A stretch of 64,000 nt of DNA from the NCBI RefSeq assembly GCF_024138715.1, contig NZ_CP092074.1, forward strand, positions 4,030,001-4,094,000, read 5' to 3'. This DNA is from Emticicia sp. 21SJ11W-3 (GTDB taxonomy: Bacteria > Bacteroidota > Bacteroidia > Cytophagales > Spirosomataceae). Position 1 is the first letter of the stretch. Each line of letters opens with the position of its first letter. Shown here in pieces: positions 51,832 through 61,776 of the stretch. A program made the translations under genes and the position numbers. The notes under the pieces are model-generated. The model was not told the origin of the DNA and searched no databases. It saw only the letters and a program-made list of their open reading frames with translations.

Positions 51832-52766
51832 ATTTCAACCACAAATTGGCCGTCCGGGTTTTCGGGCAATACCTTATTTACTGCCTCTTTTATTTCCTGT
51901 TGCAGTACTTCCAGCAACCGGGTTTTTATAAAGTGGCGGTAGGTAACCAGGCTAATCTCGCGCACAGGCACGGGCGACATAAACTCCCGTATCTGGCTTT
52001 TCTTTTTGTCGTCAAAATTGATGATGGCCAGTTCGGGTATTACCGTTATGCCTTTGTTGATTTCTACAATTTTCAACAAAGACTCAATACTGCCGGCCTC
52101 ATATTCCAGATTCCCCAGGTCGGTATTCTTCTTGCGCAGCTCGCACAGGTTCATCATTTGTGAGCGTAAACAATGCCCCTCTTCCAGCAGCCAAAGGCGA
52201 TTCACATCAATATCCTCAGGTATTATATACTTTTTGTTCAGCGTTTCTTCACTATCCGACACAAAAGCCACCAGTTTTTCATAAAACAACGGATATTCCT
52301 TTATACCCTCTGCATTAATGGGTGTGGCCAGAATCCCCACATCTATCTGGTCATTGCTTAGTTGTTCAATTATCTGCCCGGTGTTAAGCTCACTGATACG
52401 AACCTTTACCTGCGGATATTTTTTTAGGAGGTCGTATAAAAACAGCGGTAGCAGATAAGGCGCCAGGGTAGGAATTATACCAATTCTCAGTTGGCCCTGT
52501 ACTTCTTTTTTTACTGCTCTGGCTACTTCTTTCAAGATTCCGGTTTCTCTTAATATTACCTGCGCCTGGGCTATAATCTTTTTGCCGGTATCGGTGGGTA
52601 CCACGGGTTGCTTGCTGCGGTCGAATATAATTACCTCCAGTTCTTCTTCCAGTTTTTTCACCATCATGCTAAGGGTAGCCTGTGTTACAAAGCACGCCTC
52701 GGCCGCTTTCATAAAATGACGGTGCTTATCAACCGCCACTATGTATTCCAATTGTTGTATATTCAA
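51828..52766 (-). CDS. oxyR: Hydrogen-peroxide-sensing LysR regulator OxyR
   Basis: The 312-residue protein has the LysR winged helix-turn-helix at 1-60 (EACFVTQATLSMMVKKLEEEL) and the periplasmic-binding-like sensor domain. The redox pair is C199 and C208 in GHCLRSQMMNLCEL, at exactly the same numbers as in E. coli OxyR, so peroxide should form a disulfide and activate it. Usual targets (catalase, ahpC, dps) are not in the window. It converges with the helicase and is divergent from the FtsX-type permease. Confidence 0.95.
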   Translation of the reverse strand: MNIQQLEYIVAVDKHRHFMKAAEACFVTQATLSMMVKKLEEELEVIIFDRSKQPVVPTDTGKKIIAQAQVILRETGILKEVARAVKKEVQGQLRIGIIPTLAPYLLPLFLYDLLKKYPQVKVRISELNTGQIIEQLSNDQIDVGILATPINAEGIKEYPLFYEKLVAFVSDSEETLNKKYIIPEDIDVNRLWLLEEGHCLRSQMMNLCELRKKNTDLGNLEYEAGSIESLLKIVEINKGITVIPELAIINFDDKKKSQIREFMSPVPVREISLVTYRHFIKTRLLEVLQQEIKEAVNKVLPENPDGQFVVEI

Positions 52767-53022
52767 CGTAAATAGATTTTATCTATGCAAATATACAAAA
52801 CATCAACCCTGTTTAACACCTTAACGCTTCTAAAAATGCAGCTGTAGTTGCGGCTGAAAGGCAGCAAAGCAGGTTTGTCCATATATGAACAAAGAACTGT
52901 CCGTTTTCGGACAGTTAACCACAGGCAAAAAAAACATAAAATACTATATATCAACCATTTATATTTATTGGTATAGGGTTTGCAGATGCTTTATTCAAAG
53001 ACCTGTTCCTTAATACAAAATT

Positions 53023-55380
53023 ATGATAAGAAATTACTTGAAAGTTGCCTGGCGCAATTTATGGAAAAACAAAACATTCAGCCTGCTCAACATTATGGGT
53101 CTGGCTTTAGGTATGACCTGCAGCCTGCTTATTATGCTATGGTTGCAGGATGAATTACAAAAAGACAAGTTCCATAAAAACGGTAGCAGGCTTTACCGGG
53201 TTATGGAAAACCAGTTTTACGCCGGAGAAGTAGTTACCTACCCTTCCACTCCGGGCATTTTGTCTCAGCATATTACCAAAGACATTCCTGAGATTGAAAT
53301 GGCCAGCCAGATTCTCTGGGAAGAATCTCCACTTTTTACGGTAGGCGATATCTTTGAAAAAGAAAAAGGCCGGTATGTAAACGGCGATTTCCTGAATATG
53401 TTCAGTTTTGAACTGGCAACAGGAGATGCCCGCACAGCACTGAAACGCCCCGACGGGGTGGTTATTTCTAAAAGAATTGCAGATAAGTACTTCCCTAATC
53501 AGGACCCTATGGGCAAAATCATCCGGGTTGATAACCGTGATGACGTAATGGTAACAGGTGTACTTAAGCAAATTACAGAACAGTCTTCTCTCAAGTTCGA
53601 CTTTCTGATGAGCTATGACCGTTGGCTTAAAACCAACGAATGGGCCAAAGAATGGAGTAATAACGGGCCAAGATGTTACGTAATGCTCAACAAAAACGCC
53701 GATATCAAAAAGGTTCAGGCCAAAATAAAGGGCTATATCAAAACCAAAAATAAAGACAGTAACGTTGAGTTGTTTCTGCAACCTTATGAAGACGTTTATC
53801 TGTACTCTAATTACAAAGCAGGTGTACAAGATGGCGGCCGTATAGACTACGTTAAGATGTTCAGCATTATAGCTGTTTTTATTCTGGTAATTGCCTGCAT
53901 CAATTTCATGAACCTGGCCACGGCGCGTTCGGTAAAACGGGCTAAAGAGGTAGGCGTACGCAAAGTAGTAGGCGCATTAAGATACTCTCTGATAGGCCAG
54001 TTTCTGGGAGAATCGCTAATTATCGCATTTTTAAGCTTGATTTTCGCCATTTTACTGGTATTTCTGATACTGCCGGCGTTTAACACGCTTACCGACAAAC
54101 ACCTGAGCCTTAATTTTACCGACCCGCTTTTCCTGCTTATTCTGCTGGGCCTTACCATCATTACGGGTTTAGTAGCTGGTAGTTACCCGGCTTTGTTTAT
54201 GTCATCGCTCAAACCTGTAGTGGTTCTGAAAGGCAGCCTGAAATTTAAACCCAGCGCTACGTTTTTCAGAAAAGGACTGGTTGTATTTCAGTTTTCACTT
54301 TCTATCATGCTTATTGTAGGCATGATGGTGGTGTACCGACAAATCCAGTTTATCCAAACCAAAAACCTGGGCTTCGACAAAGAAAATCTGATTTTTTCGC
54401 CTATTGAAGGAGACCTCCGTGCCAATTTTACGGCCTTCAAGCAGGAGTTACTCAATATGCAGGGCATTAAATCTGTTACCAGCTCGCAGGCGGACCCACT
54501 GCAGGTTGGAAGCTCAACGCAGGGGGTGACTTGGCCCGGTAAAGATACCACCAAGACAATCCTGTTCTCACAGAATCCGGTTTCTTTTGATTATCTGGCA
54601 ACGATGGGCATAAAATTAAAAGACGGGCGCGATTTCTCACCGTCTTTCAGCACAGATACCTCCAATTATATTATTAATGAAGAGGCAGCAAAAAAAATGG
54701 ACATGAAAGACCCGGTTGGTAAAGAAATGACCATGTGGGGCAAAAAAGGCACTATTATTGGTTTGGTAAAAAGTTTTCATATCAATTCGCTGCATGAGAG
54801 TATTCCACCACTGATTCTTAATTTTCAGAGAGGGAAAGAAAACTGGGGTCAGATAATTGTGCGGGCAGAGGCAGGAAAAACCCGCGAAGCCCTGGCAAGT
54901 ATGGAAAAAGCCTACAAGAAATTTAATCCGCGCTTTCCGTTTCAGTATTATTTTACTGACCAGGAGTTTGCCGACCAGTATAAAGGCGAAAACGTGGTAA
55001 GCAAGCTGGCTAATTACTTTGCATTTCTGGCCATTTTTATCTCTTGTCTGGGTTTATTTGGTCTGGCCATGTTTACCGCCGAACAACGCACTAAAGAAAT
55101 TGGCGTAAGAAAAGTACTGGGCGCAAGTGTATTTAGTATTACAGCTATGCTGTCTAAAGATTTTCTGAAATTAGTGTTTATTGCCGCTTTGATTGCGTTC
55201 CCGCTGGCGTGGTATCTGATGAAAAACTGGTTGCAAAAATACGCCTATCGTATTGAAATCCAGTGGTGGTTCTTTTTGGTGGCGGGTTTAGTAGCCGTGG
55301 CAATTGCTTTGCTGACTGTCAGCTATCAGTCAATCAAAGCAGCTTTGATGAATCCGATGAAATCTCTTAAATCTGAATAG
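53023..55380 (+). CDS. FtsX/MacB-type ABC transporter permease
   Basis: The 785-residue protein has two copies of the unit: one N-terminal helix, a large periplasmic MacB-like domain (about 45-280 and 450-660) and a group of three helices each with the FtsX coupling motif (RAKEVGVRKVVGA at about 305 and RTKEIGVRKVLGAS near 690). This duplicated form without ATPase is very common in Bacteroidota. No ATP-binding protein is encoded nearby, so the partner must be elsewhere. Members probably move lipoproteins, peptides or drugs, or pass mechanical signals. Confidence 0.9.
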   Translation: MIRNYLKVAWRNLWKNKTFSLLNIMGLALGMTCSLLIMLWLQDELQKDKFHKNGSRLYRVMENQFYAGEVVTYPSTPGILSQHITKDIPEIEMASQILWEESPLFTVGDIFEKEKGRYVNGDFLNMFSFELATGDARTALKRPDGVVISKRIADKYFPNQDPMGKIIRVDNRDDVMVTGVLKQITEQSSLKFDFLMSYDRWLKTNEWAKEWSNNGPRCYVMLNKNADIKKVQAKIKGYIKTKNKDSNVELFLQPYEDVYLYSNYKAGVQDGGRIDYVKMFSIIAVFILVIACINFMNLATARSVKRAKEVGVRKVVGALRYSLIGQFLGESLIIAFLSLIFAILLVFLILPAFNTLTDKHLSLNFTDPLFLLILLGLTIITGLVAGSYPALFMSSLKPVVVLKGSLKFKPSATFFRKGLVVFQFSLSIMLIVGMMVVYRQIQFIQTKNLGFDKENLIFSPIEGDLRANFTAFKQELLNMQGIKSVTSSQADPLQVGSSTQGVTWPGKDTTKTILFSQNPVSFDYLATMGIKLKDGRDFSPSFSTDTSNYIINEEAAKKMDMKDPVGKEMTMWGKKGTIIGLVKSFHINSLHESIPPLILNFQRGKENWGQIIVRAEAGKTREALASMEKAYKKFNPRFPFQYYFTDQEFADQYKGENVVSKLANYFAFLAIFISCLGLFGLAMFTAEQRTKEIGVRKVLGASVFSITAMLSKDFLKLVFIAALIAFPLAWYLMKNWLQKYAYRIEIQWWFFLVAGLVAVAIALLTVSYQSIKAALMNPMKSLKSE

Positions 55381-55484
55381 AAACAAGCAAATGGCATGTA
55401 GCATGGGGCAAAGGGTTTTTCACCTTATGCCCTTTGCCTTTACCCCCCTGCTCCGTTGTCTTCTGCTCTAAACCAAATGAAACA

Positions 55485-55781
55485 ATGGCACATATAGCTG
55501 TACCGATTCCGTCGCTTCCGGGTAAGCAGGATATCGAAATCGAAGTAACCATCAATGGTTTAAAACAAGAATTGCATTACAGAGTAGAGCTATTTTATTG
55601 GGACGAGTGCGAGTTTCCGATAATTGACCGCGCTGAGTGCATCAGAAACATGCTGGCTAGGTACGACCAGGACTGGACGCTCTATTACATTGGCGCCCCC
55701 ACAGAAGCGTTTGTGCCTATTACTTTTGTAAAACGAACCGATTTACCATTACAACGAAAACTTGCCGGAGCCGAAATTTGA
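55485..55781 (+). CDS. Small conserved-looking protein of unknown function
   Basis: The start is the ATG at 55485 (MAHIAVPIPSLPGKQDIEIEV), giving 98 residues; the upstream 51 bp in frame contain a terminator-like hairpin and look untranslated. The protein is acidic, has no membrane segment, and has a paired-strand pattern (IEVTINGLKQELHYRVELFYW, WTLYYIGAPTEAFVPITFVKR). The Cys in DECEFPI and AECIRNM may be buried. I recognise no family. It lies between the permease and a convergent transporter gene. Confidence 0.6.
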   Translation: MAHIAVPIPSLPGKQDIEIEVTINGLKQELHYRVELFYWDECEFPIIDRAECIRNMLARYDQDWTLYYIGAPTEAFVPITFVKRTDLPLQRKLAGAEI

Positions 55782-55820
55782 TACAACTTTACCTACCCAT
55801 CTATCAACCAGATTAAACAT

Positions 55821-55864
55821 AACCCGGTATTGAATTGTGCTGGCAATGGCACCAATACCGGGTT
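55821..55864. terminator. Two-way terminator near the AI-2E-family gene
   Basis: AACCCGGTATT and AATACCGGGTT form a perfect 11-bp stem around 22 nt that can fold again (GTGC/GCAC). It is followed by TTTATC on +. It separates two convergent genes and touches the stop of the transporter gene. Confidence 0.75.
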
Positions 55865-56947
55865 TTATCTTTCTACACGCCATTTCTTTACATCATTATG
55901 GTCGGCATCGCCAATCAGAAATCCGTAAGGACGCAGGCTTTCTATAGAATCGAATATCACTTTTATGATGGCCGTTATAGGTAATGCCAGCACAAGGCCA
56001 GACAACCCCCATAAGTTGCCAAAAACAATAAGCGCTATAATAGCCGCCATTGAATTGACACTCACCTTTGAGCCCACCACATAAGGTGTAATAAAATTAC
56101 CCTCAAGAAACTGCACTCCTCCAAACAAAGCCGCTACCCCTAATGCATACCAGGCCGAATCTTTGGTAATTAAAGCAAACACTATGGGCAGTAAAGAACC
56201 AATGGCCACGCCAATGTAGGGTATAAGCACTAGTATGGCTGCAAAAAAACCAAAGAAAAAGGCGTGCTCAATACCCATAATAAACAAACCCAGGGTGTTT
56301 AGTATGCCAATAATACCAATTACTATAATAAGACCTACCACGTAATTGACAATTACATCTTTCACCTTTTTCAAGACAACGTCTACCCGGTGGTTACTTA
56401 CCGGCTTTAATGCTTTATAAAAAAACACACGGATGAAGTCGCGATAGAGCAACAATAAAAATATATAAAGCGGAATCAGGGTCAGGTTACCTAACAGCCC
56501 GGTGGTTGTTGATAACGTATTGGTAATGATAGAACTATTGTTTTTCAGCAGTTCAGTCAGGTATTTCTGTCCTTCTATCCGCTGTTTGGTTCGGCTGATA
56601 TGAAAAGTATCACGAATCAACAACTGAAAACTGCGGTACCATTTCTCGGCTTTTTCAGTAAGTTGTGGCAGCACCTCTTCCAAATCTATTATCTGTACGT
56701 ATATCATATAGCAAAACAGGCAGAAAAACGAAAGGGCAATCAGAATAGACATAAAAATAGCCAGCCAGCGCGGCACCCCGTATTTTTCAAGAAACTGCGA
56801 TACCGGCAATAAAAGCAGCGCAAACAGCCCCGAAAACGTGAGCGGTATGAGCAAATCTTTCAGGATGTACATACCGTAAATGATAATTACCACCGAAATA
56901 AGCACATACGCTAGACGGGTATAAAATGGCTGCTGACGGACCTTCAT
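55865..56947 (-). CDS. AI-2E family transporter (YdiK/TqsA-like)
   Basis: The 360-residue membrane protein has about eight helices. After the first three comes a cytosolic/periplasmic helical stretch with many charged residues (LEEVLPQLTEKAEKWYRSF). The conserved C-terminal block is LVLIPYIGVAIGSLLPIVFAL, GNFITPYVVGSKVSVN and GLVLALPITAIIKVI. The family includes the autoinducer-2 exporter TqsA and Na+/H+ antiporters, so the substrate is not certain. There are no quorum-sensing genes nearby. Confidence 0.88.
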   Translation of the reverse strand: MKVRQQPFYTRLAYVLISVVIIIYGMYILKDLLIPLTFSGLFALLLLPVSQFLEKYGVPRWLAIFMSILIALSFFCLFCYMIYVQIIDLEEVLPQLTEKAEKWYRSFQLLIRDTFHISRTKQRIEGQKYLTELLKNNSSIITNTLSTTTGLLGNLTLIPLYIFLLLLYRDFIRVFFYKALKPVSNHRVDVVLKKVKDVIVNYVVGLIIVIGIIGILNTLGLFIMGIEHAFFFGFFAAILVLIPYIGVAIGSLLPIVFALITKDSAWYALGVAALFGGVQFLEGNFITPYVVGSKVSVNSMAAIIALIVFGNLWGLSGLVLALPITAIIKVIFDSIESLRPYGFLIGDADHNDVKKWRVER

Positions 56948-57069
56948 ACAGAGAGGTTAGAAATAAATTGGATACTATTAATTAGGAAACTTTCTGAAAC
57001 AATCCAAAAATAGCTAACTTGTTTGCGATATTCAAACATTTACAATGAATTAAAAAAATCCGCATATCG

Positions 57070-57903
57070 ATGTTGTTTAAATTTTATATGTTTTTGTTTT
57101 CAATGAAAGTGGCGCTTTGCAATTGCTATCCTGAAATTCATAAAAGTGGATTTAATAGAGCCAAAGCCCATTACAAAATATCAAAAACCGGAGAATTAAA
57201 GGGAGTAGTGAATGAGAGTTCGGGGCTTACACCTTCTGCAAAACCTGGGCTATACTGGACCCACAACGACAGCGGTGGAAAACCAGAATTATACCTTGTA
57301 GATACGAATGGAAATGTATCTGACACCCTGAAAATCAGCAATAGTAAAAATGTTGACTGGGAAGACCTTACCCACGATACCCACGGCTACATTTATATAG
57401 GCGATTTTGGCAATAACAGCCAGAAACGAAAAGACCTGGGCATTTACAGATTTAAAGATGGCCAGACAGATAAAATAACGTTTCGGTATGCAGACCAGAC
57501 GGATTATCCGGCAAAGGAGACGGTGTTTGATTGCGAGGCTTTTTTCTGGTTTAACAACAACCTCTATTTGTTTTCTAAGGATAAATCAAAAAAACATGTA
57601 TCGAAACTGTATGTAATGCCAGACAAACCCGGCGATTATACAGTAAGCCCCATAGACAGTATTTTTTTAAAAACGCAGGTTACCGCTGCTGATGTAAGCC
57701 CTGATGGTAAAGAATTTGCACTGCTTACCTATGGCAAAATCTTTACTTTTGAGATTACGAATGGAAAGATTGATTTCTCTAAACCCAAAGGATGTATTAA
57801 GTTTGACCGTAAACAGACCGAGGCTATTGCATATAGTAACAATACTGATTTTATTGTTACCAACGAGCAACGCAGTGTTTACACGCTAAGAAAAAAGAAG
57901 TAA
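57070..57903 (+). CDS. Secreted propeller-like protein of unknown function
   Basis: The 277-residue protein has a hydrophobic N terminus that could be a signal (MLFKFYMFLFSMKVALC); a second ATG at codon 7 or 12 may be the true start. It contains ESSGLTPSAKPGLYWTHNDSGG, NVDWEDLTHDTHGYIYIGDFGNNSQ, FDCEAFFWFNNNLYLFSKD and AADVSPDGKEFALLTYG, blocks seen in a Bacteroidota family with a calcium-dependent propeller related to phytase-like esterases. The acidic clusters may bind calcium. There is no proven activity. Confidence 0.6.
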   Translation: MLFKFYMFLFSMKVALCNCYPEIHKSGFNRAKAHYKISKTGELKGVVNESSGLTPSAKPGLYWTHNDSGGKPELYLVDTNGNVSDTLKISNSKNVDWEDLTHDTHGYIYIGDFGNNSQKRKDLGIYRFKDGQTDKITFRYADQTDYPAKETVFDCEAFFWFNNNLYLFSKDKSKKHVSKLYVMPDKPGDYTVSPIDSIFLKTQVTAADVSPDGKEFALLTYGKIFTFEITNGKIDFSKPKGCIKFDRKQTEAIAYSNNTDFIVTNEQRSVYTLRKKK

Positions 57904-58029
57904 CCCGGCGGCAATTTGACTACCTTCTGGCAGATAAGCCATCATTCAAGACTCGCCGCCAGGTCATGTGCATTCAACGTACCGAACCTGCTTTTCTGCA
58001 AAAAACTTTATTTTTTCTCTGAATATTAC

Positions 58030-58037
58030 TATCTTTG
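58030..58037 (+). promoter_or_regulatory. Likely -7 element of the sterol-desaturase-like gene
   Basis: TATCTTTG matches TAnnTTTG 29 nt before the ATG at 58067. The -33 box is not clear. Confidence 0.4.
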
Positions 58038-58066
58038 ATCTAAAATTATTATGCAGGCATATTTAA

Positions 58067-59356
58067 ATGGAAACCTACGGCAAAATTCTTAACATAGCCA
58101 TGCCGGTCTTTCTGGCATTGGTTTTATTAGAAAAACTCTATGGATGGGCTATCAGGAAAGAGTCATTCAAAACCATGGATATGCTCTCAAGCATGAGCTC
58201 GGGCTTTACCAATATTATTAAAGATGTATTAGGACTAAGCGTTTCTATTATCACTTATGACTACATGGTAAAACACTGGGCTATTTATAAAGTTGAGTCT
58301 ACTATCTGGGTTTATATCATTGCTTTTATTGCCTTAGACTTCTCTGGCTACTGGATACACCGCCTGAGCCACCAGATAAATTTCTTCTGGAACAAACACG
58401 CCATCCATCATAGCAGTGAAGAGTTCAACCTGGCATGTGCGTTACGGCAAAGTATTTCTTCGTTCGTTAATCTATTTACCGTTTTTCTGCTTCCTGCTGC
58501 ATTGCTGGGGGTTGACAGCAAAGTAATTGCCATTGTGGCACCCTTGCATTTATTTGCGCAGTTCTGGTATCACACTGTCTATATTGGCAAACTGGGCTTT
58601 CTTGAAAAAATCATAGTTACCCCGTCGCACCACCGGGTGCATCATGCCATTAATCCGGAGTATCTGGATAAAAACCATGCGCAGATATTCATTATCTGGG
58701 ACAAACTCTTTGGCACATTTCAGGAAGAGCTACCCAACATACCCCCGGTTTATGGTATTACAAGACCGGTAAGCACCTGGAACCCGATTAAGATTAATTT
58801 TCAGCATTTGTGGTTACTGATGCAGGATGCTTACCATACCGCTAGCTGGCGCGACAAACTGCGAATATGGTTTATGCCTACCGGCTGGAGACCCACCGAC
58901 GTAACAGAAAAGTATCCGGTTTTTAAAATTGAAGACCCTTATCATTTTGAAAAATACGCGCCTAAGTCTTCATTGCTGATGCAAACCTGGATCTGGGTGC
59001 AGTTCATTTTCACATTTGCGCTCATCAGTTATTTCTTTGCTAACCTGTCTGCCATTGGTAGCCCGGGTATCTTTATTTATGGTGGCTTCGTTTTTCTGAT
59101 TGTTTTCAGCTATTCAGAGCTGATGGACAGAAACCCTTATGCCTTGCTGTACGAAATCCTTAAAAACCTGGCTGGTCTGTTTATTATTTATTACACCGGC
59201 AACTGGTTTGGTATCAGTACGCAGATACCCTGGGCGGTTTATGCCATTTCTTCTTATTTTATATTATCTACATTGGTAACCGCATATTTTGTTTTTTACG
59301 ACATCCGGAAAGATCTGACAGTTGCCAAAGTAACCTTGCAGGAAGTAGCACAATAG
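58067..59356 (+). CDS. Sterol desaturase/fatty acid hydroxylase family protein
   Basis: The 429-residue membrane protein has the eight-His diiron pattern: HRLSH at 98-102, HAIHH at 111-115, and later HHRVHHAINPEYLDKNH near 195. Helices flank these, and four more helices make up the C-terminal third. In this family the enzymes hydroxylate or desaturate lipids. The length and the long C terminus recall alkylglycerol monooxygenase-like members in Bacteroidota. The substrate may be a sulfonolipid or fatty acid, but nothing here proves it. It is followed by a strong terminator. Confidence 0.88.
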   Translation: METYGKILNIAMPVFLALVLLEKLYGWAIRKESFKTMDMLSSMSSGFTNIIKDVLGLSVSIITYDYMVKHWAIYKVESTIWVYIIAFIALDFSGYWIHRLSHQINFFWNKHAIHHSSEEFNLACALRQSISSFVNLFTVFLLPAALLGVDSKVIAIVAPLHLFAQFWYHTVYIGKLGFLEKIIVTPSHHRVHHAINPEYLDKNHAQIFIIWDKLFGTFQEELPNIPPVYGITRPVSTWNPIKINFQHLWLLMQDAYHTASWRDKLRIWFMPTGWRPTDVTEKYPVFKIEDPYHFEKYAPKSSLLMQTWIWVQFIFTFALISYFFANLSAIGSPGIFIYGGFVFLIVFSYSELMDRNPYALLYEILKNLAGLFIIYYTGNWFGISTQIPWAVYAISSYFILSTLVTAYFVFYDIRKDLTVAKVTLQEVAQ

Positions 59357-59377
59357 AAAGAGCGCTTTTCTGAACCT

Positions 59378-59419
59378 AAAAAGAGGGTCTGCAGAATTAA
59401 ATCTGAGACCCTCTTTTTT
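59378..59419. terminator. Two-way terminator between desaturase-like and patatin genes
   Basis: AAAAAGAGGGTCT and AGACCCTCTTTTTT form a long stem with a 15-nt loop. The A-run and T-run make it work in both directions for the convergent genes. Confidence 0.87.
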
Positions 59420-59432
59420 GGTTAATTAACAG

Positions 59433-60353
59433 CTACTTCACACGTTCAAACAACTTTTTGTAGGCGTGTTCATATCCTTGTTTAATTACCTCTCTGATAT
59501 CGTTTGAGTTGAAATCCGTCAATTCCAGATGAATCGGCTCGTCAGGCCTGATAATATTCAGATTTACTTTTCTGGCCAGTTTAAAAGAACCAATCGTCAT
59601 ATAATTTTCGGCATAGTTTTCGGCCCATTCAATATCACTGTTTTCAAACTGGTTCACAGTTATGTCTTTTACGCGTTCTATAAGGCTCAGAAAATTGCGG
59701 TAGTTAAAATGCTCAAGCGGGCGATGCTTGGGGTGCGTAGCTATGCAATAAATTTCAGTGGCGCCGTCTTCAATGGCTTTTTTTACGGGTACCACCTCTC
59801 TTAGGCCCCCGTCCATATATGCCTCGCGGTGGTCGCCGCCAATTTGTATCGCCGGCATAATAAACGGCAAAGAGCTACTGGCCCGCAGGTAGTCCAGAAA
59901 ATGTTGTTCCATGGGGTCGGCGTATTTCATGGCTCCGGTATTAATATTTACAGCGCCTACTTTCAGATAAACCGGACTCTTACGCAACAGGTTGGCATCA
60001 AGGTATTTTTTGAGTTTATCATGCAACGGATTAGTATCAATCAGGCCATTGAAGCGGCTCATGATGGTATCAATGCCCAATGAGAATCTTGATTTCAGGA
60101 TACCGATATCGCTTGGGCGGGTTATGTTTTCAAGCCAGAATTTAAGCAGTTTTTTATTGACCAGGTCCCAGTTTATTTCACCTGTTTCAACGTGCTGCCG
60201 CCCGGCTTCATTTACCATAAAACTGGCATTAAGTGCACCCGCCGAAATGCCATAAATCATTTCAGGCTTAAACCCGGTTTCTAAAATTGCCTGAATGGCC
60301 CCTACCTGCCATGCTCCTTTCAGCGAGCCTCCCCCCAAAACTAATGCCTTCAT
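59433..60353 (-). CDS. Patatin-like phospholipase
   Basis: The 306-residue protein has the oxyanion loop GGGSLKG at 7-13, the nucleophile motif GISAG at 35-39 and the catalytic Asp in DGG (YMDGGLREVVP). So the Ser-Asp dyad is complete. There is no signal peptide, so it is probably cytoplasmic. Patatins release fatty acids from phospholipids; some bacterial ones act in defence systems, but no nucleotide-cyclase or other defence gene lies nearby, so this looks like a housekeeping lipase. It converges with the desaturase-like gene. Confidence 0.9.
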   Translation of the reverse strand: MKALVLGGGSLKGAWQVGAIQAILETGFKPEMIYGISAGALNASFMVNEAGRQHVETGEINWDLVNKKLLKFWLENITRPSDIGILKSRFSLGIDTIMSRFNGLIDTNPLHDKLKKYLDANLLRKSPVYLKVGAVNINTGAMKYADPMEQHFLDYLRASSSLPFIMPAIQIGGDHREAYMDGGLREVVPVKKAIEDGATEIYCIATHPKHRPLEHFNYRNFLSLIERVKDITVNQFENSDIEWAENYAENYMTIGSFKLARKVNLNIIRPDEPIHLELTDFNSNDIREVIKQGYEHAYKKLFERVK

Positions 60354-60665
60354 GAATAGTGGTTAAGTTAATTTAGATAAGCGAATTAGGAAATATTTAC
60401 TAATTATTCAAATATACCGTACAAAATTAAATTTGGCTATCATTATTATCAGTTTTATATTTGAGCAAATTTTGAATACTATAACATACGCCAATTGTTG
60501 TAATCTGAAACCAGATTCAGAAATCTTATTAAAGTAAAACAATTACCATATTTATTTGCATTAAAGCACTAATTATAGTATTATTTACTTAGTTCTGCAT
60601 TAAAAATCAGGTTTAGGTTGTAACATTGCACTCTAAGAGTAAGCTATCTACTTGCTCAGGTCTAA
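60354..60665. other. A+T-rich gap without a gene
   Basis: This 312-bp stretch lies between the start of the patatin gene and the start of the polyprenyl synthase gene, so it must hold both promoters. I see no TTTG-N19-TAnnTTTG match, no RNA gene and no repeat in it. Confidence 0.6.
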
Positions 60666-61640
60666 ATGTCTTTAAGTATAAAGCAAATACAGGCTCCGAT
60701 TGAACAGGAGTTAAAAATTTTCGAGAAGAAATTCCGTCAGTCCATGAAAACTGATGTAATGCTGCTCGACCAGATAATGAGTTATATCGTACACCGTAAA
60801 GGCAAGCAGGTACGCCCTATGTTTGTTTTTCTGACGGCCGGTACGTTAGGCCCTATCAGCGAATCTACACACCGTGGAGCAGCCATGATTGAATTGCTTC
60901 ATACAGCCACCCTGGTACATGATGACGTAGTGGACGACTCAAACTACCGACGTGGATTCTTCTCTATCAATGCGCTCTGGAAAAACAAAATAGCAGTGCT
61001 TGTGGGCGACTACCTGCTGTCGCGGGGGTTGCTGCTCAGTGTTAAAAATCAGGATTTTCAGTTGCTTGAAATCATGTCTACGGCCGTAAAAGAAATGAGC
61101 GAGGGAGAGCTGTTGCAAATGGAAAAAGCCCGCAGGCTTGATATAACTGAAGACCTTTACTATGACGTTATCCGGCAAAAAACTGCTTCTCTCATAGCTT
61201 CCTGCTGTGCCGTTGGGGCTGCTTCTGTGGGTGCAGATGAAACCACAATTGCCCAGGCCAAACTATTGGGAGAAAAAATTGGCATGGCGTTTCAGATAAA
61301 AGACGATTTGTTTGACTACGGAGATGCCGAAATCGGTAAACCTACCGGTATAGATATCAAGGAGAAAAAGATGACACTTCCGCTCATTTATGCCCTGAAC
61401 AATGCCGGTTGGTCTGAAAAACGTAGGATTATAAATCTTGTAAAAAACCATTCTGAAAACCCTAAGAAGGTTGACGAGGTTATTACGTTTGTGAAGCAGT
61501 CAGGTGGTATTCATTACACTACCGACGTCATGAAACGCTATGTGGCAGAAGCCAAAGAAATACTGTTTACTTTCCCTGAGTCTGTCTACCGCCAGTCATT
61601 ACATGATCTGATACAGTTCACCATTGAACGCACCAAGTAA
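60666..61640 (+). CDS. Polyprenyl diphosphate synthase
   Basis: The 324-residue enzyme adds isopentenyl units to an allylic diphosphate to make a long all-trans chain. The first Asp-rich motif is DDVVDD at 86-91 and the second QIKDDLFDYGD at 210-220 (DDxxD). The residues before the first motif that set chain length are small, as in long-chain (C35-C40) enzymes. In Bacteroidota the product is probably the side chain of menaquinone. The gene is alone on its transcript, although crtZ 2 kb away shows that the cell also makes carotenoids from the same pool. Confidence 0.92.
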   Translation: MSLSIKQIQAPIEQELKIFEKKFRQSMKTDVMLLDQIMSYIVHRKGKQVRPMFVFLTAGTLGPISESTHRGAAMIELLHTATLVHDDVVDDSNYRRGFFSINALWKNKIAVLVGDYLLSRGLLLSVKNQDFQLLEIMSTAVKEMSEGELLQMEKARRLDITEDLYYDVIRQKTASLIASCCAVGAASVGADETTIAQAKLLGEKIGMAFQIKDDLFDYGDAEIGKPTGIDIKEKKMTLPLIYALNNAGWSEKRRIINLVKNHSENPKKVDEVITFVKQSGGIHYTTDVMKRYVAEAKEILFTFPESVYRQSLHDLIQFTIERTK

Positions 61641-61776
61641 ACTTTTCCAATCAAAAGGCATTAATCTTCAATAAAAACAAAATTGATTAAATTTACCGTA
61701 AAATTAATTTTTACAATTAATTCGATACATTCAATCAATATATTATTTTCAGAATATTTTTTATTTTCAAAATAAA

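Noticed and set aside
55404-55440. Terminator after the FtsX-type permease gene
   Set aside because: GGCAAAGGG and CCCTTTGCC can pair, but the loop is 14 nt and the T tract is only TTT, so I did not list it as a feature.
59433-60353. Patatin of a CBASS-type defence system
   Set aside because: No cyclic-nucleotide synthase or accessory gene is adjacent; neighbours are ordinary lipid and isoprenoid genes.
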